NCBI RefSeq assembly: GCF_024721975.1
Contig: NZ_JANQBB010000009.1
Span: 1 to 64,000 of the forward strand
Length of the DNA: 64,000 bases
Reading direction: 5' to 3'
Source: Paenibacillus endoradicis
Lineage (GTDB): Bacteria > Bacillota > Bacilli > Paenibacillales > Paenibacillaceae
Shown here: positions 36,251 to 45,053 of the stretch, in pieces
Position numbering within the stretch: position 1 is the stretch's first letter
How the letters are laid out: the number at the start of each line of letters is the position of its first letter
Made by a program: the position numbers and the translations under genes
The notes under the pieces: generated by a model
Databases searched by the model: none
The model's input: the letters and a program-made list of their open reading frames with translations, nothing else
What the model was told of the DNA's origin: nothing

Positions 36251-37117
36251 TTACTCTTGCGTTTGCTTCGATAACCAAGTTGCTAGTTGAGTAATTTCGT
36301 CATCTGTCAATGTACCCATTTCTTTGAATGCAGGCATTCCGCCTTCTGTACCATTAGCGATGATATTATGGATTTCTTCAACCGACTTAGAGTTACCGAT
36401 ACCAAGTAATGACGGTCCTACTTGACCATTAAGATCAGCAGCGTGACATGCTAGACATTGAGATGAATAGACAGCCATTGCTGGATCTTCTGCTTCAATT
36501 ATAGCAGGTACTGCAGCTGCTTTCAACGGATTAGGACGTGGCTTACCCGCTTCAATTGCTTCTTTCGCTTTCTCAGCACGAACATGATGCTCTGGAGTCA
36601 TTCCTTTTTCTTCAAGCTGATGTTGGTAATGGGACCAAGAAACAACTGTAAGATAAGTAACTGCCACAAGCGATAGAATCATTAGAGAAGAAGCGATAGG
36701 GCGACGATAGAAACGACGCTCTTTACCTGTATCAAGGAATGGCGCTAATAGTAATCCACCGAACATAATCGCTGGAATTATTAGTGTTCCAATTAATACA
36801 TATTGTTGTGATACATATGGATATTTCAAAAATTGGTATAAGAATAAGAAATACCAGTCTGGCATCGGAATGAACGCTGCATTGGTCGGATCTGCTGGGT
36901 AACCAAGTGGAGCTGCTTCAGCCATTACCCATACTAGAAAACCAACTAATACTACGCAACCTACCATCCACTCTTTCAGTAGAAAGTTAGGAATGAAGGC
37001 TTCCGATTTACCTGGATAAGCCGTATAGTCTGGTGGCGTGGCATCCATATTCGTACGTTTTACACGCGAATCACCAACATACACAACTTTCTCATTCGAT
37101 TTATGACTATGTGCCAT
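36251..37117 (-). CDS. qcrC: Menaquinol:cytochrome c reductase cytochrome b/c subunit
   Basis: 288-aa fused subunit: an N-terminal part corresponds to subunit IV of b6f (PMPDWYFLFLYQFLKY motif at about 84-100, three TM segments) and a C-terminal c-type cytochrome has heme site CLACH (221-225) and axial Met near the GGMPAF segment. Completes the Bacillus-type bc complex that passes electrons from menaquinol to cytochrome c. Third gene of qcrABC. Confidence 0.95.
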   Translation of the reverse strand: MAHSHKSNEKVVYVGDSRVKRTNMDATPPDYTAYPGKSEAFIPNFLLKEWMVGCVVLVGFLVWVMAEAAPLGYPADPTNAAFIPMPDWYFLFLYQFLKYPYVSQQYVLIGTLIIPAIMFGGLLLAPFLDTGKERRFYRRPIASSLMILSLVAVTYLTVVSWSHYQHQLEEKGMTPEHHVRAEKAKEAIEAGKPRPNPLKAAAVPAIIEAEDPAMAVYSSQCLACHAADLNGQVGPSLLGIGNSKSVEEIHNIIANGTEGGMPAFKEMGTLTDDEITQLATWLSKQTQE

Positions 37118-37136
37118 AATTGTAGCCTCCCTTCGC

Positions 37137-37808
37137 TTATAGTGGACCAGAAATTCCTTGTTTACGGATCATAATAAAGTGGGCAGCAAGCATTGCAATT
37201 AATGCACCTGGTAAGAAGAATACATGAACTGCAAAGAATGTTGTCAATGTTCGAGCACCTACGATGTCGCCACCATATAAGATCTTAGCAATATAATCAC
37301 CGATTACTGGTACAGATGCAGCAATTTGCACCCCTACTTTAGTAGCATAGTAAGCTTTGTTATCCCAAGGAAGTAAATATCCTGTGAAACCAAGGCCTAA
37401 CATTATGAAGAAGATAAGCATTCCGACTACCCAGTTCATTTCACGAGGTGCTTTATAAGAACCTGTAAAGAAGACTCGTAGTGTATGTAAGAACATCATA
37501 ACAATAACTAAACTTGCCCCGAAGTGATGCATACCACGAACAATATTACCAAATGGAATTTGATGTTGTAAGTAATCAACACTTGCATAAGCATTAACGA
37601 TATCTGGTACATAATACATTGTTAAAAACATACCTGATAGAATTTGAATGACAGTAATGAAGAACGTAAGACCACCAAAGCAATATACGAATGCTGAGAA
37701 GTGATGTGCTGGGTTAACATGCTCAGGAACTTCATGGTCAGCTACATCTCTCCATAGCGGCGTAATATCAAGACGTTCGTCAATCCAGTTGTATATATTT
37801 TTAAACAT
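37137..37808 (-). CDS. qcrB: Menaquinol:cytochrome c reductase cytochrome b subunit
   Basis: 223-aa cytochrome b6-type subunit with four membrane helices. Paired heme histidines are seen in IVRGMHHFGASLVIVMMFLHTLRVF and TTFFAVHVFFLPGALIAMLAAHF; Cys and GYLLPWDNKAYYATKV form the quinol-site region. Twenty-eight bp before qcrC, same transcript. Confidence 0.96.
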   Translation of the reverse strand: MFKNIYNWIDERLDITPLWRDVADHEVPEHVNPAHHFSAFVYCFGGLTFFITVIQILSGMFLTMYYVPDIVNAYASVDYLQHQIPFGNIVRGMHHFGASLVIVMMFLHTLRVFFTGSYKAPREMNWVVGMLIFFIMLGLGFTGYLLPWDNKAYYATKVGVQIAASVPVIGDYIAKILYGGDIVGARTLTTFFAVHVFFLPGALIAMLAAHFIMIRKQGISGPL

Positions 37809-37823
37809 CTAACATACGCCCTC

Positions 37824-38354
37824 CTATACTCTTGTGTTTGGAATAATACCGCCAATATAAACGACGCCATCTTTTACAACTACTTCATACTCATCAAGTG
37901 GTGAGTTTGCAACGGCAAGATTTTTGCCGTCTTTGGAATAACGCGCATCATGACAAGGACAGTCATATTCGTTTTTTCCGTGTGTATTCCATGCGATTGT
38001 ACAACCTAAGTGCTTACAAATTGGAGAAAGTGCAAAAACTTTTCCAGCTGAATCTTTGGAGATCCATGCTACCTTTTGAGTTTCACTTTCATACCATGCG
38101 TCAACTTGATGTACCTTGAATTTTACTTCTTGCGGCTCAGTTGTAACTTTATTTTCATCTAATACTTTAACCAATGTACTTCCGCTTCCTTTAGCCAATA
38201 AAGGATTTACTGCAAAGCGAACCATTGGTAATACTGCACCCCCTACCATGAAGGCAGTAGTGCCGCCAAGCGTGTATGATAAAAACTGACGCCGGGACAT
38301 ATCTTTTCTTTGAACCGGTTGATGTTCCGACTCATGTTGTTCATGGTTACTCAT
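37824..38354 (-). CDS. qcrA: Menaquinol:cytochrome c reductase Rieske iron-sulfur subunit
   Basis: 176-aa protein with a twin-Arg-type N-terminus (SRRQFLSYTLGG, 20-31), a membrane anchor and a Rieske domain. Cluster ligands are C113 and H115 in CKHLGC and C132/C134-H135 in CPCH, with the disulfide partner Cys. First gene of qcrABC with a good promoter upstream. Confidence 0.96.
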   Translation of the reverse strand: MSNHEQHESEHQPVQRKDMSRRQFLSYTLGGTTAFMVGGAVLPMVRFAVNPLLAKGSGSTLVKVLDENKVTTEPQEVKFKVHQVDAWYESETQKVAWISKDSAGKVFALSPICKHLGCTIAWNTHGKNEYDCPCHDARYSKDGKNLAVANSPLDEYEVVVKDGVVYIGGIIPNTRV

Positions 38355-38434
38355 TTTCTGTTCTAACCCCCTTTGCCAACCAATTCTTCCGTATTGCTCA
38401 AAAGCAAAACCACATGACGAACTAGGACATAATT

Positions 38435-38463
38435 ATAATAGCCTAGCTACCAAATACCGTCAA
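38435..38463 (-). promoter_or_regulatory. qcrABC promoter
   Basis: On minus, TTGACG (38458-38463), 17-nt spacer, TATTAT (38435-38440), overlapped by a TATAAT register three bases later. Upstream (38470-38535) are repeated TTGTC/GACAA and AAATGT elements that could bind a regulator, but no named site was matched. Confidence 0.6.
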
Positions 38464-38594
38464 GAATTTGACAGGACATTTGCGACAATTAGGAAATATC
38501 GTTCATTAATTTGTTGTCAAATTGTCACATTTGGCATTCTATCGGGATTGTTTTCCCCTATTATAAGCCAGTTTATACATAATTAACATGAAAA

Positions 38595-39017
38595 TTATGA
38601 ATTATTGTGACGCCACAGTTCACGAATTTGTAAATTCACTTGTTCAGCGGAAGGGTTTTCACCGTTTTCTGTTGGTGTAATCCACAAGTCCGCTTCATTT
38701 AATTGAAACGCAGTATGTAATTTTGCCGTAATAAGGATGATATACTTAAATCCTTGTCCTTTTAAAGCGCTACAATATGAAGAAATTTGCGAATGAGCAG
38801 ATGGATCATCACTTATATAATGGCATGCAGGATAGGTAACAACTCTACCCTTGAAAGGGATCTCTACTAGATCCATAATATCTCTAAGATTTTCTAATGC
38901 TAACGTTGCTTCAACAGGAGATTCACTACCATCTAATCCGGTTATCGGTAGCAAGCATGTATCGAGATATGGCTTAAGCTCTTCCCACTGCTCCTGTTCA
39001 ATTTCACTAAACTTCAA
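38595..39017 (-). CDS. ypiF: DUF2487 protein (YpiF-like)
   Basis: 140-aa cytosolic protein matching the size, order and style of B. subtilis YpiF (DUF2487), which also precedes qcrA. Motifs include DTCLLPITGLDGSESP and VVTYPACHYI. Function unknown. The start is TTG, 8 nt after GGAGGGA, since no closer ATG exists. Confidence 0.75.
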   Translation of the reverse strand: MKFSEIEQEQWEELKPYLDTCLLPITGLDGSESPVEATLALENLRDIMDLVEIPFKGRVVTYPACHYISDDPSAHSQISSYCSALKGQGFKYIILITAKLHTAFQLNEADLWITPTENGENPSAEQVNLQIRELWRHNNS

Positions 39018-39080
39018 TGTCTGTCCCTCCTGAAAACTATTAATTCTTTTTGAACTACTCCTATAATATTACATAAGAAA

Positions 39081-39116
39081 GCCTTCAAATGCTATAGCAC
39101 TCGAAGGCATTCGATA
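39081..39116 (-). terminator. Terminator after IDEAL-domain gene
   Basis: GCCTTCAAATGCT (39081-39093) pairs with AGCACTCGAAGGC (39096-39108); on minus a TTTCTT tract follows toward 39075. It separates this gene from ypiF. Confidence 0.55.
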
Positions 39117-39124
39117 TCATTACT

Positions 39125-39346
39125 CTATTCTAACTGTTTCAACTGATTACTAAGTTCGTAGAATAAATGTTCATCACCTGTTGCAAGTGCTTCATCTATC
39201 CCTGTTTCCAGCTTATTGCGCTGATAACTTTTTAGAGCTTCGTCTAATATCATTTCTGCTGTTAATCCTAACATCGCTTCGTATTTTACATTCATCTTGT
39301 CGATAGGTAACACCTCCATAACGGTGCTATACATTCCTATACTCAT
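39125..39346 (-). CDS. Small IDEAL-domain protein
   Basis: 73-aa protein whose C-terminal 40 residues (LDEALKSYQRNKLETGIDEALATGD and FYELSNQL, taken as separate blocks) match the IDEAL domain found at the end of Bacillus YpiB-type proteins. No other domain. The start is uncertain: the open frame begins within the 3' end of the gamma carbonic anhydrase gene, while a GGAGGTG lies 15 nt before an internal ATG (MNVKYEAM). Likely a small adaptor; function unknown. Confidence 0.65.
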   Translation of the reverse strand: MSIGMYSTVMEVLPIDKMNVKYEAMLGLTAEMILDEALKSYQRNKLETGIDEALATGDEHLFYELSNQLKQLE

Positions 39347-39833
39347 ATCCTTTAGTTACGTAGCTTTCCATTGTTCTTTTCATTCTAGCTAGATCATCTT
39401 CCGTTAACTCACGAACAACTTTAGCTGGAGTTCCAAGTGATAATGTATAGGGCGGGATTTTTTTATTTTCCGTAATGACAGCACCTGCACCTATTAAAGC
39501 ATATTCACCAATCTCTGCACCGTTAAGTACAATAGCCCCCATGCCGATTAAACTTCCTCTCCCAATTACACATCCGTGAATGATCGCAGCGTGTCCAACA
39601 GATACGTCATCCGCTAAAATAAGCGGTTGAAACGCATTCACATGTCCAACAACACCGTCTTGTATATTACAGCGATCACCAATCCGAATTGGAGCTAAAT
39701 CACCACGAAGTACAGCATTATACCAGATCGTGCTTTGTTGACCGATTGAAACTTCTCCAATTATTTTTGCACCTTCAGCAATAAATACTTCACTACTAAT
39801 CGTTGGCATTAAGCCTTTATACGGCAATAGCAT
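39327..39833 (-). CDS. Gamma carbonic anhydrase-like hexapeptide-repeat protein
   Basis: 168-aa left-handed beta-helix protein of the YrdA/PaaY/gamma-CA family. Hexapeptide turns run through about residues 20-130; candidate zinc histidines are in VGHVNAF, VGHAA and IIHGC. GTPAKVVREL near the end is a family hallmark. May hydrate CO2 or act as an acyl-CoA-related protein. It overlaps the IDEAL gene. Confidence 0.88.
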   Translation of the reverse strand: MLLPYKGLMPTISSEVFIAEGAKIIGEVSIGQQSTIWYNAVLRGDLAPIRIGDRCNIQDGVVGHVNAFQPLILADDVSVGHAAIIHGCVIGRGSLIGMGAIVLNGAEIGEYALIGAGAVITENKKIPPYTLSLGTPAKVVRELTEDDLARMKRTMESYVTKGYEYRNV

Positions 39834-39886
39834 ACAATCATCCCTCTCATAAATTAGAGAGATTCTAACAATGAGGTATTAGATTG

Positions 39887-41062
39887 TCAATGTTTATTGT
39901 TGCCCATTGGTAAGCTCTCTACCATTTTTTGCCCGAAGACAGATCTTTTGATTACTATTCCTTGCTCCGTTTCACCGATTGCGATCAAACCAAAGTGCAG
40001 TAACATTTTTACAATGCGTTTATGCAAAATAGCTCCAGCAGAATCGAAGTAGTACGGTTTAATATAAGGTTCTAGTATAGCTTCAAAAGATTTTAATGTA
40101 GTCCAATCCTTGGATAAGCTACAAATCCAATAATATAGCGAAGTAATATTCGGAATTGCACCCTTATACAACTTTAGCCAATGAGAGATTATAGATTGCA
40201 TCTCTTGATTACTCATGTTGTCTTTTACGAGTTCTCCACCTTTGGTTAAGGCAACTACATCGCCATCGATACATAACCATCCTTTGGCGAAGCAATAATC
40301 ATACATGAATGACATTCGATCTGGATATTCACCAAATCCTTTGCCATACCCGAATTTCCATGCACCTTTACCTGGTAATTCTTCTTGTATTGCAAATAGT
40401 TCATTTAATTGCATAACAAATCTTCTGTGCATCGTACCGTCCAGAGCAACATTCGGTTTGTAAGTGACTATATAATTGAGCATCACCTTCAAATCAAGTA
40501 GTATTTGGCCACCTTCTTCTCGATAGATCGATGGTTCTGTCCCACGCTCAATAGCTACCGACATTACTTCGCCCAATGTTGCTTTGAATCGTTCCTTCAA
40601 ATCTTGGGGAACATGAAACAAATAGCGATCATTGCCACCGTATCCATTGAATAACCAACCTTGCTGTTTGAATTTTGCAATAATTTCACGTGGGGTCAAT
40701 TCAATTACTTGTTGCTTTGTAGACTTTTTCGGTTTTACTTTCTTTTGCTTCTCTTCTACAACTGGAATGTTCGTACTGAGTACTTCATTCTGAACTGGAA
40801 ATCTACACTGTTGTACTCTTGCTAGTAAGTCTTCTAAGCTAAAGGACTTCCGAGTTTCAAACAATAAGTAATTGACAAACCTTAATTCCTCTAGCTCCAT
40901 TTTTGCTAATTTCTCTTTAATGACATCACGTCTATGTACGGTTGCTAGAATGGACTGAATTAATTCATGCTTTGAATTTCCATTACACTCACAACCATAC
41001 ACAGAAGCTATTCTTGTGAGTTGAGTAATATCGGCATAGCTAAGCATATCTGATAAATTCAT
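39887..41062 (-). CDS. Protein of unknown function with SAP/Rho-N-like N-terminus
   Basis: 391-aa cytosolic protein, not recognised. The N-terminus (1-60: YADITQLTRIASVYG, KHELIQSIL) resembles a SAP/Rho-N-type helical domain, followed by a helical segment EELRFVNYLLFE, a Lys-rich linker with KKVKPKKSTKQQ near 110 and a larger alpha/beta region. Good start (AAAGGAG before ATG). It has an architecture reminiscent of the neighbouring SEC-C protein, but without the SEC-C tail. Confidence 0.7.
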   Translation of the reverse strand: MNLSDMLSYADITQLTRIASVYGCECNGNSKHELIQSILATVHRRDVIKEKLAKMELEELRFVNYLLFETRKSFSLEDLLARVQQCRFPVQNEVLSTNIPVVEEKQKKVKPKKSTKQQVIELTPREIIAKFKQQGWLFNGYGGNDRYLFHVPQDLKERFKATLGEVMSVAIERGTEPSIYREEGGQILLDLKVMLNYIVTYKPNVALDGTMHRRFVMQLNELFAIQEELPGKGAWKFGYGKGFGEYPDRMSFMYDYCFAKGWLCIDGDVVALTKGGELVKDNMSNQEMQSIISHWLKLYKGAIPNITSLYYWICSLSKDWTTLKSFEAILEPYIKPYYFDSAGAILHKRIVKMLLHFGLIAIGETEQGIVIKRSVFGQKMVESLPMGNNKH

Positions 41063-41216
41063 TGGAACTCCTTTCCCGCAAACATCGTAACTACGTCAAT
41101 CAAAAGTTCTAGTTTATAGTTTCTAGTATTACTATTTTTACTTTTTTCATACTTTACTACGAAAATTGTCTACAGAACTCTGCTAATCATCATTCCATCG
41201 CTTAATAGACAACAAT

Positions 41217-41264
41217 AAAAAGGCAATCTATATTGACTCCTAATGAGTGAATATAGATTGCCTT
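41217..41264 (-). terminator. Terminator after SEC-C gene
   Basis: AAGGCAATCTATATT and AATATAGATTGCCTT form a 15-bp stem (41220-41234 with 41250-41264); on minus a T-tract follows. It ends the SEC-C transcript and separates it from the 391-aa gene. Confidence 0.8.
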
Positions 41265-41275
41265 CGTTAATTAAT

Positions 41276-42418
41276 TTACTTATTAATACAGCACTTCTTA
41301 AACTTCTTACCACTTCCACAATAGCAAGGTTCATTACGTCCGATTTGTGGAGTAGTGTTCACATTGGTCTGTTGTGGTTGAAGTGAATTGTCACTTTGCT
41401 CGCTATTTCCTGTTAAACTAGCAGAGTTATGACCTTTCAAAAACCATTGAGCTGTATGATTATACATAATAATTAGACGCGGTAATAATAAATTCATCGT
41501 TTGATCATCTTGAATCACTAGCTCGCGTTTCATATATTCAACTAAATGTTGAAGTTGTAGCCCAGCACGAATTCCAAATTCTGCTTGATCTGCAATAAGA
41601 TTTGCATCAAGTTGTAATACTCTGAATTGTTTCATCAAGAAATCAACTAGTAGTTGATGCGCTTGCGTCCTTTGAATGTAACGCTCGCCTCCCGCTTTAT
41701 TCAAATCTAAAGCAGTGATGTATGCAAAATCCAATTCTGGACGTTGGTTATGTTCTCTCACAATTAGTGTTGGATCAGGAATAGCAGCATGATGTATAAA
41801 CTGTTCATTCAATCCTAGATCACTGTGATAATGACGATAATTAATAATTAAATGCATATATGGAACATTAATTTGGTTAAATACAGCATATCTAGAAAGA
41901 ATATTACCAAGTTGCTCATGTGTAAGAGCGCCATAGTAATACATCATACCTTTCACTGTATTAATTAGACTACTATTCAAAGCTATTCGTTTATGATCTA
42001 GTTTTTGCAGATAGTTATCAACTACACTTACTAGTTCGTCAGGCATTGCAACAACATCTTGACCATTAATCTTGGTATGGAAGAGCAAGCCCAATTCCAA
42101 CCAATATTGAATTTGTTGCGCAGTCAATTGTTCGTTGAAAGCAATGATACCTTTACGACGTACAACCTCTTGTAAAAGTTGAACTCTCTCCTCATCAAAT
42201 AGTTCAAATAAGGAAGGTAATTCTAATTCATAAGCAGTTGGCAATTGTTCAATAATTGTTAGCTTAAGTTGCTCTCTATTTAACTTACTCACATTTTTGA
42301 TAGCGGCATGCTTACGTATGCTTGTCAATATATCTTTAGACAAACCTTCAAGCGCATGGTGCAAATTAAACACTTGACTCCCTTGAGCGCGTGCAGCATT
42401 TTCTGTAGCTACTGACAT
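41276..42418 (-). CDS. SEC-C metal-binding protein of unknown function
   Basis: 380-aa cytosolic protein ending in a SEC-C zinc motif (IGRNEPCYCGSGKKFKKCC, last 24 residues), as at the end of SecA. The N-terminal part (LSKDILTSIRKHAAIKNVSK, LNREQLKLTIIEQL) resembles a Rho-N/SAP-like helical domain, followed by DEERVQLLQEVVRRKG and a mainly helical middle. SEC-C domains often mediate ribosome or protein binding; the role here is unknown. Monocistronic by its terminator. Confidence 0.78.
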   Translation of the reverse strand: MSVATENAARAQGSQVFNLHHALEGLSKDILTSIRKHAAIKNVSKLNREQLKLTIIEQLPTAYELELPSLFELFDEERVQLLQEVVRRKGIIAFNEQLTAQQIQYWLELGLLFHTKINGQDVVAMPDELVSVVDNYLQKLDHKRIALNSSLINTVKGMMYYYGALTHEQLGNILSRYAVFNQINVPYMHLIINYRHYHSDLGLNEQFIHHAAIPDPTLIVREHNQRPELDFAYITALDLNKAGGERYIQRTQAHQLLVDFLMKQFRVLQLDANLIADQAEFGIRAGLQLQHLVEYMKRELVIQDDQTMNLLLPRLIIMYNHTAQWFLKGHNSASLTGNSEQSDNSLQPQQTNVNTTPQIGRNEPCYCGSGKKFKKCCINK

Positions 42419-43101
42419 TTATAAAAGCCTCATTTCTCATTCGTAATAACGTGTCCAAAATTATATGATACCGTAAATTACAAAACAGCACAACAATCGT
42501 TCATTATTTCCAATCATTTGAAAATGAGTGAATAGATCATTAAGAAGCTTTATTTCGCTAAATTAGTTAGTAATTATCGCTTCATTTTAGGTCAGGCAAT
42601 TTGCCACCTGTAACAATTTCAAAAAAGTTCAGCTAAGTTATTTTTATCTAACTTAGCGTATTTACTTACACTCGTTATAATAATTTCCACCTTGTCATTA
42701 TTCGGACTAATCCTATATCAGCCAACTTGACTGCATATCTTTATTTGCATTTGATCTGTCGTTTACTTTTGAACTTCCATGTACGTTAGAGCTATCATTC
42801 ACTTTAGAGCTTCCATTTACATATTCGAACTAAATAAATATATATATTTAGACTATGTTACATCTTAATATTGATTTTCAACCTGAAGAAAACCGCCCTC
42901 CGTGCCGGCGATTTATTCAGCTAACGTTCCCCGTTAGAATTCCTGTAAACGAATAATTTGGACTTTGCATAAAAAAGAGCGCCTCTGTAACGTGTACACT
43001 TAAAAACGTGTGTATTTAGCGTCTATAAAATGAACCTAAATAGATAAAAGCGAATTCTCATTCAAATTGAATGGAGCACATGAGTAATGAAAATAATGCA
43101 T
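42419..43101. other. Non-coding gap, right side of the SEC-C gene
   Basis: About 680 bp with no convincing gene on either strand. It contains a hairpin CTAACG-N5-CGTTAG (42921-42937) that resembles one at 47399-47429 on the other side of the exporter genes. Nothing else is recognised. Confidence 0.5.
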
Positions 43102-43224
43102 TTAATGGTTGAACTTCCAGTAGGATTTTTTATGTTGTTCATTAACATTAACGGCGCTTCCGACCACTTCATCGGGAACGAGGTAAGCTAGGTATAATTC
43201 AACCGCTACCTCCTGCTTCAACAC
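43102..43224 (-). other. Short open frame after the exporter genes (possible small peptide)
   Basis: A GTG-started frame of 40 codons overlapping the exporter 3' end encodes an acidic, valine-rich peptide (VAVELYLAYLVPDEVVG ... KKSYWKFNH). Composition is protein-like, but there is no good ribosome site and no family match. It could be a remnant or an overlooked peptide associated with the exporters. Confidence 0.25.
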
Positions 43225-43232
43225 ATCATCCG

Positions 43233-45053
43233 TTAAGAAGTTCCAACGACCACGCGATATCTGGACGCCTGAAGGTTAAACATTTGAGCGTATTTCCCGT
43301 CCATTCTCATAAGCTCTTCGTGTGAACCTTGCTCAATTATTTGACCATTTTCCATCATGAGAATGCGATCCGCCATTTTGGTAGTCGATAAGCGATGGGA
43401 AATGAAAATGATCGGTCTATCTTCTGCCTTCTCTAGCATGACTTGATTCAAATGGTATTCACTCATAGGGTCCAATGCGCTGGAAGGCTCGTCTAATATA
43501 ATAAGAAGAGTCGGCTTGGCAAATACTCTTGCGATCGCCACCTTCTGAGCCTCTCCGCCAGATAACTCGATCCCGGCATCGTCAAATTCCTTAGTAACGG
43601 AAGTCTCGGTCCCTAGTCGCAAAGATTGCAGCTTACTTCCAAAACCACTTTTCTCCAGCGCTTCTCTTATCAGATAGGAATCGCCTGATGCAGCATGGTT
43701 CATGACGACGTTTTGAGAAAGCGTAGCAGCGAACAACTGATGATCCTGAAACACGGAGCTAATCTTCATTCGGTAATCGTCCAGCTTCAATTGATCGATT
43801 GGTATTCCATTTAAACGAATTTCTCCCGAGCTTGCATCGTATAGACGCATGATCAGCTTCGTCAATGTCGTTTTTCCCGCGCCATTGTAGCCAACGATAG
43901 CAATTTTTTCTCCAGGCTTGATGCTTAAATTAACGTTTTGGAGGATTGGCGGCCCGGATTGACCATATTGGAATGATAACTCTCTAAGAGTTAATCCAGT
44001 AAACTTATTCGGCACAGGTATTGGATCTTCAACTTCTATCAGACCGTTCTTTTGATCCAGGAAGCTTCTTAACTTCTCAATATACAGGCTGTTTTCTTGC
44101 ATCTCGCTGATAAGCGTCGTCATATATTGCAAATTGCCCTTTAAACGCCAAGATGAATTGAGCAGCGTAACTGCACTTCCATAGCTTAACGTTCCTTTCA
44201 CTAACGCCATAAACACAACATAAACGACGTACAAGCCGCTCAAAATCAACTCATTAAAAAAATACTCAGAGGAGAAGTTTAACCAGAACTGCTTTTTCGA
44301 ATGCTTTTGCACGATTCCATGCATCTCTTTATGTGTATCAGTGAAATCTCTAAAAAATTTCTCCTTGATGGAATAAAGTCTTAATTCCTTCGCATAATCA
44401 GCCAAGTAAAACAACCGCTTCAAATAGATTCGTTTACGATCCTTTTCGTTAAGCTCCATCCTCATTTTGTACCTGATTTTATTGGTGATCATGCTGACAA
44501 TCAGGGTTAAAATGAAGGACACGAGTACAAACAGCAGACCGAGCTTGTCAACGAACAGGAAAAAGCTTATAGATGTCATGATAACTGTCACGGATCTGCA
44601 AATTGTTCTGATGTTGTTTATCGTAGCATCAATTCGATTATGAGCATCATTGGCGCTCCACACATAATCATTATAAAAAACGGGATCGTCATAATTCGCC
44701 AAATCGGTACTAATCGCTTTTTCGTAGAGATCCATCCTTATCTTTTGATACAGCAATTCTTTTCCTTTAGGTTCAACGCTCTGGTAGTAAATACTGTCCA
44801 GCACAAAGCAGATTGCGATAAACAAAATTGTTAGTCCGATATATAAGGCAACAGTAGAAAAGGAAGTTCCATATTGAACGCTGTCGAACACAAACTTAAT
44901 CAAAAGGACATGCTCGATAAAAATTTCGATTTCCTGCAAGCATGCATACAAGCATGTAAAGATGATATATTTGCGCGAATAGCGCAGCCCGTATTTCATA
45001 ATAAACCAATTATTTTTAAGGACCCGATTAAAGCTATGCTTATTAGGCTTCAT
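43233..45053 (-). CDS. ABC exporter half-transporter (second of pair)
   Basis: 606-aa exporter with a membrane domain (six spans, about 20-330) fused to an ATPase: Walker A GYNGAGKTT, signature LSGGEAQ (Glu in place of the usual Gln, LSGGQ), Walker B LLIILDEPSSALDP and the H-loop ISHRLST. Together with the upstream gene it probably forms a heterodimeric efflux pump for a peptide or lipid-like compound. No N-terminal peptidase domain is present. Start after GAGGTGG; overlaps the upstream gene by 11 bp. Confidence 0.9.
   Translation of the reverse strand: MKPNKHSFNRVLKNNWFIMKYGLRYSRKYIIFTCLYACLQEIEIFIEHVLLIKFVFDSVQYGTSFSTVALYIGLTILFIAICFVLDSIYYQSVEPKGKELLYQKIRMDLYEKAISTDLANYDDPVFYNDYVWSANDAHNRIDATINNIRTICRSVTVIMTSISFFLFVDKLGLLFVLVSFILTLIVSMITNKIRYKMRMELNEKDRKRIYLKRLFYLADYAKELRLYSIKEKFFRDFTDTHKEMHGIVQKHSKKQFWLNFSSEYFFNELILSGLYVVYVVFMALVKGTLSYGSAVTLLNSSWRLKGNLQYMTTLISEMQENSLYIEKLRSFLDQKNGLIEVEDPIPVPNKFTGLTLRELSFQYGQSGPPILQNVNLSIKPGEKIAIVGYNGAGKTTLTKLIMRLYDASSGEIRLNGIPIDQLKLDDYRMKISSVFQDHQLFAATLSQNVVMNHAASGDSYLIREALEKSGFGSKLQSLRLGTETSVTKEFDDAGIELSGGEAQKVAIARVFAKPTLLIILDEPSSALDPMSEYHLNQVMLEKAEDRPIIFISHRLSTTKMADRILMMENGQIIEQGSHEELMRMDGKYAQMFNLQASRYRVVVGTS

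Noticed and set aside
38464..38540. Rex or Fnr operator upstream of qcrA
   Set aside because: TTGTC/GACAA and AAATGT elements occur, but no full TTGTGAAN4TTCACAA or TGTGAN6TCACA palindrome.
43084..43192. Plus-strand 34-codon frame (MKIMHLMVELPVGFFMLF...)
   Set aside because: Antisense to the better-composed minus-strand frame and with only a weak upstream GGAG; no support for either being translated.
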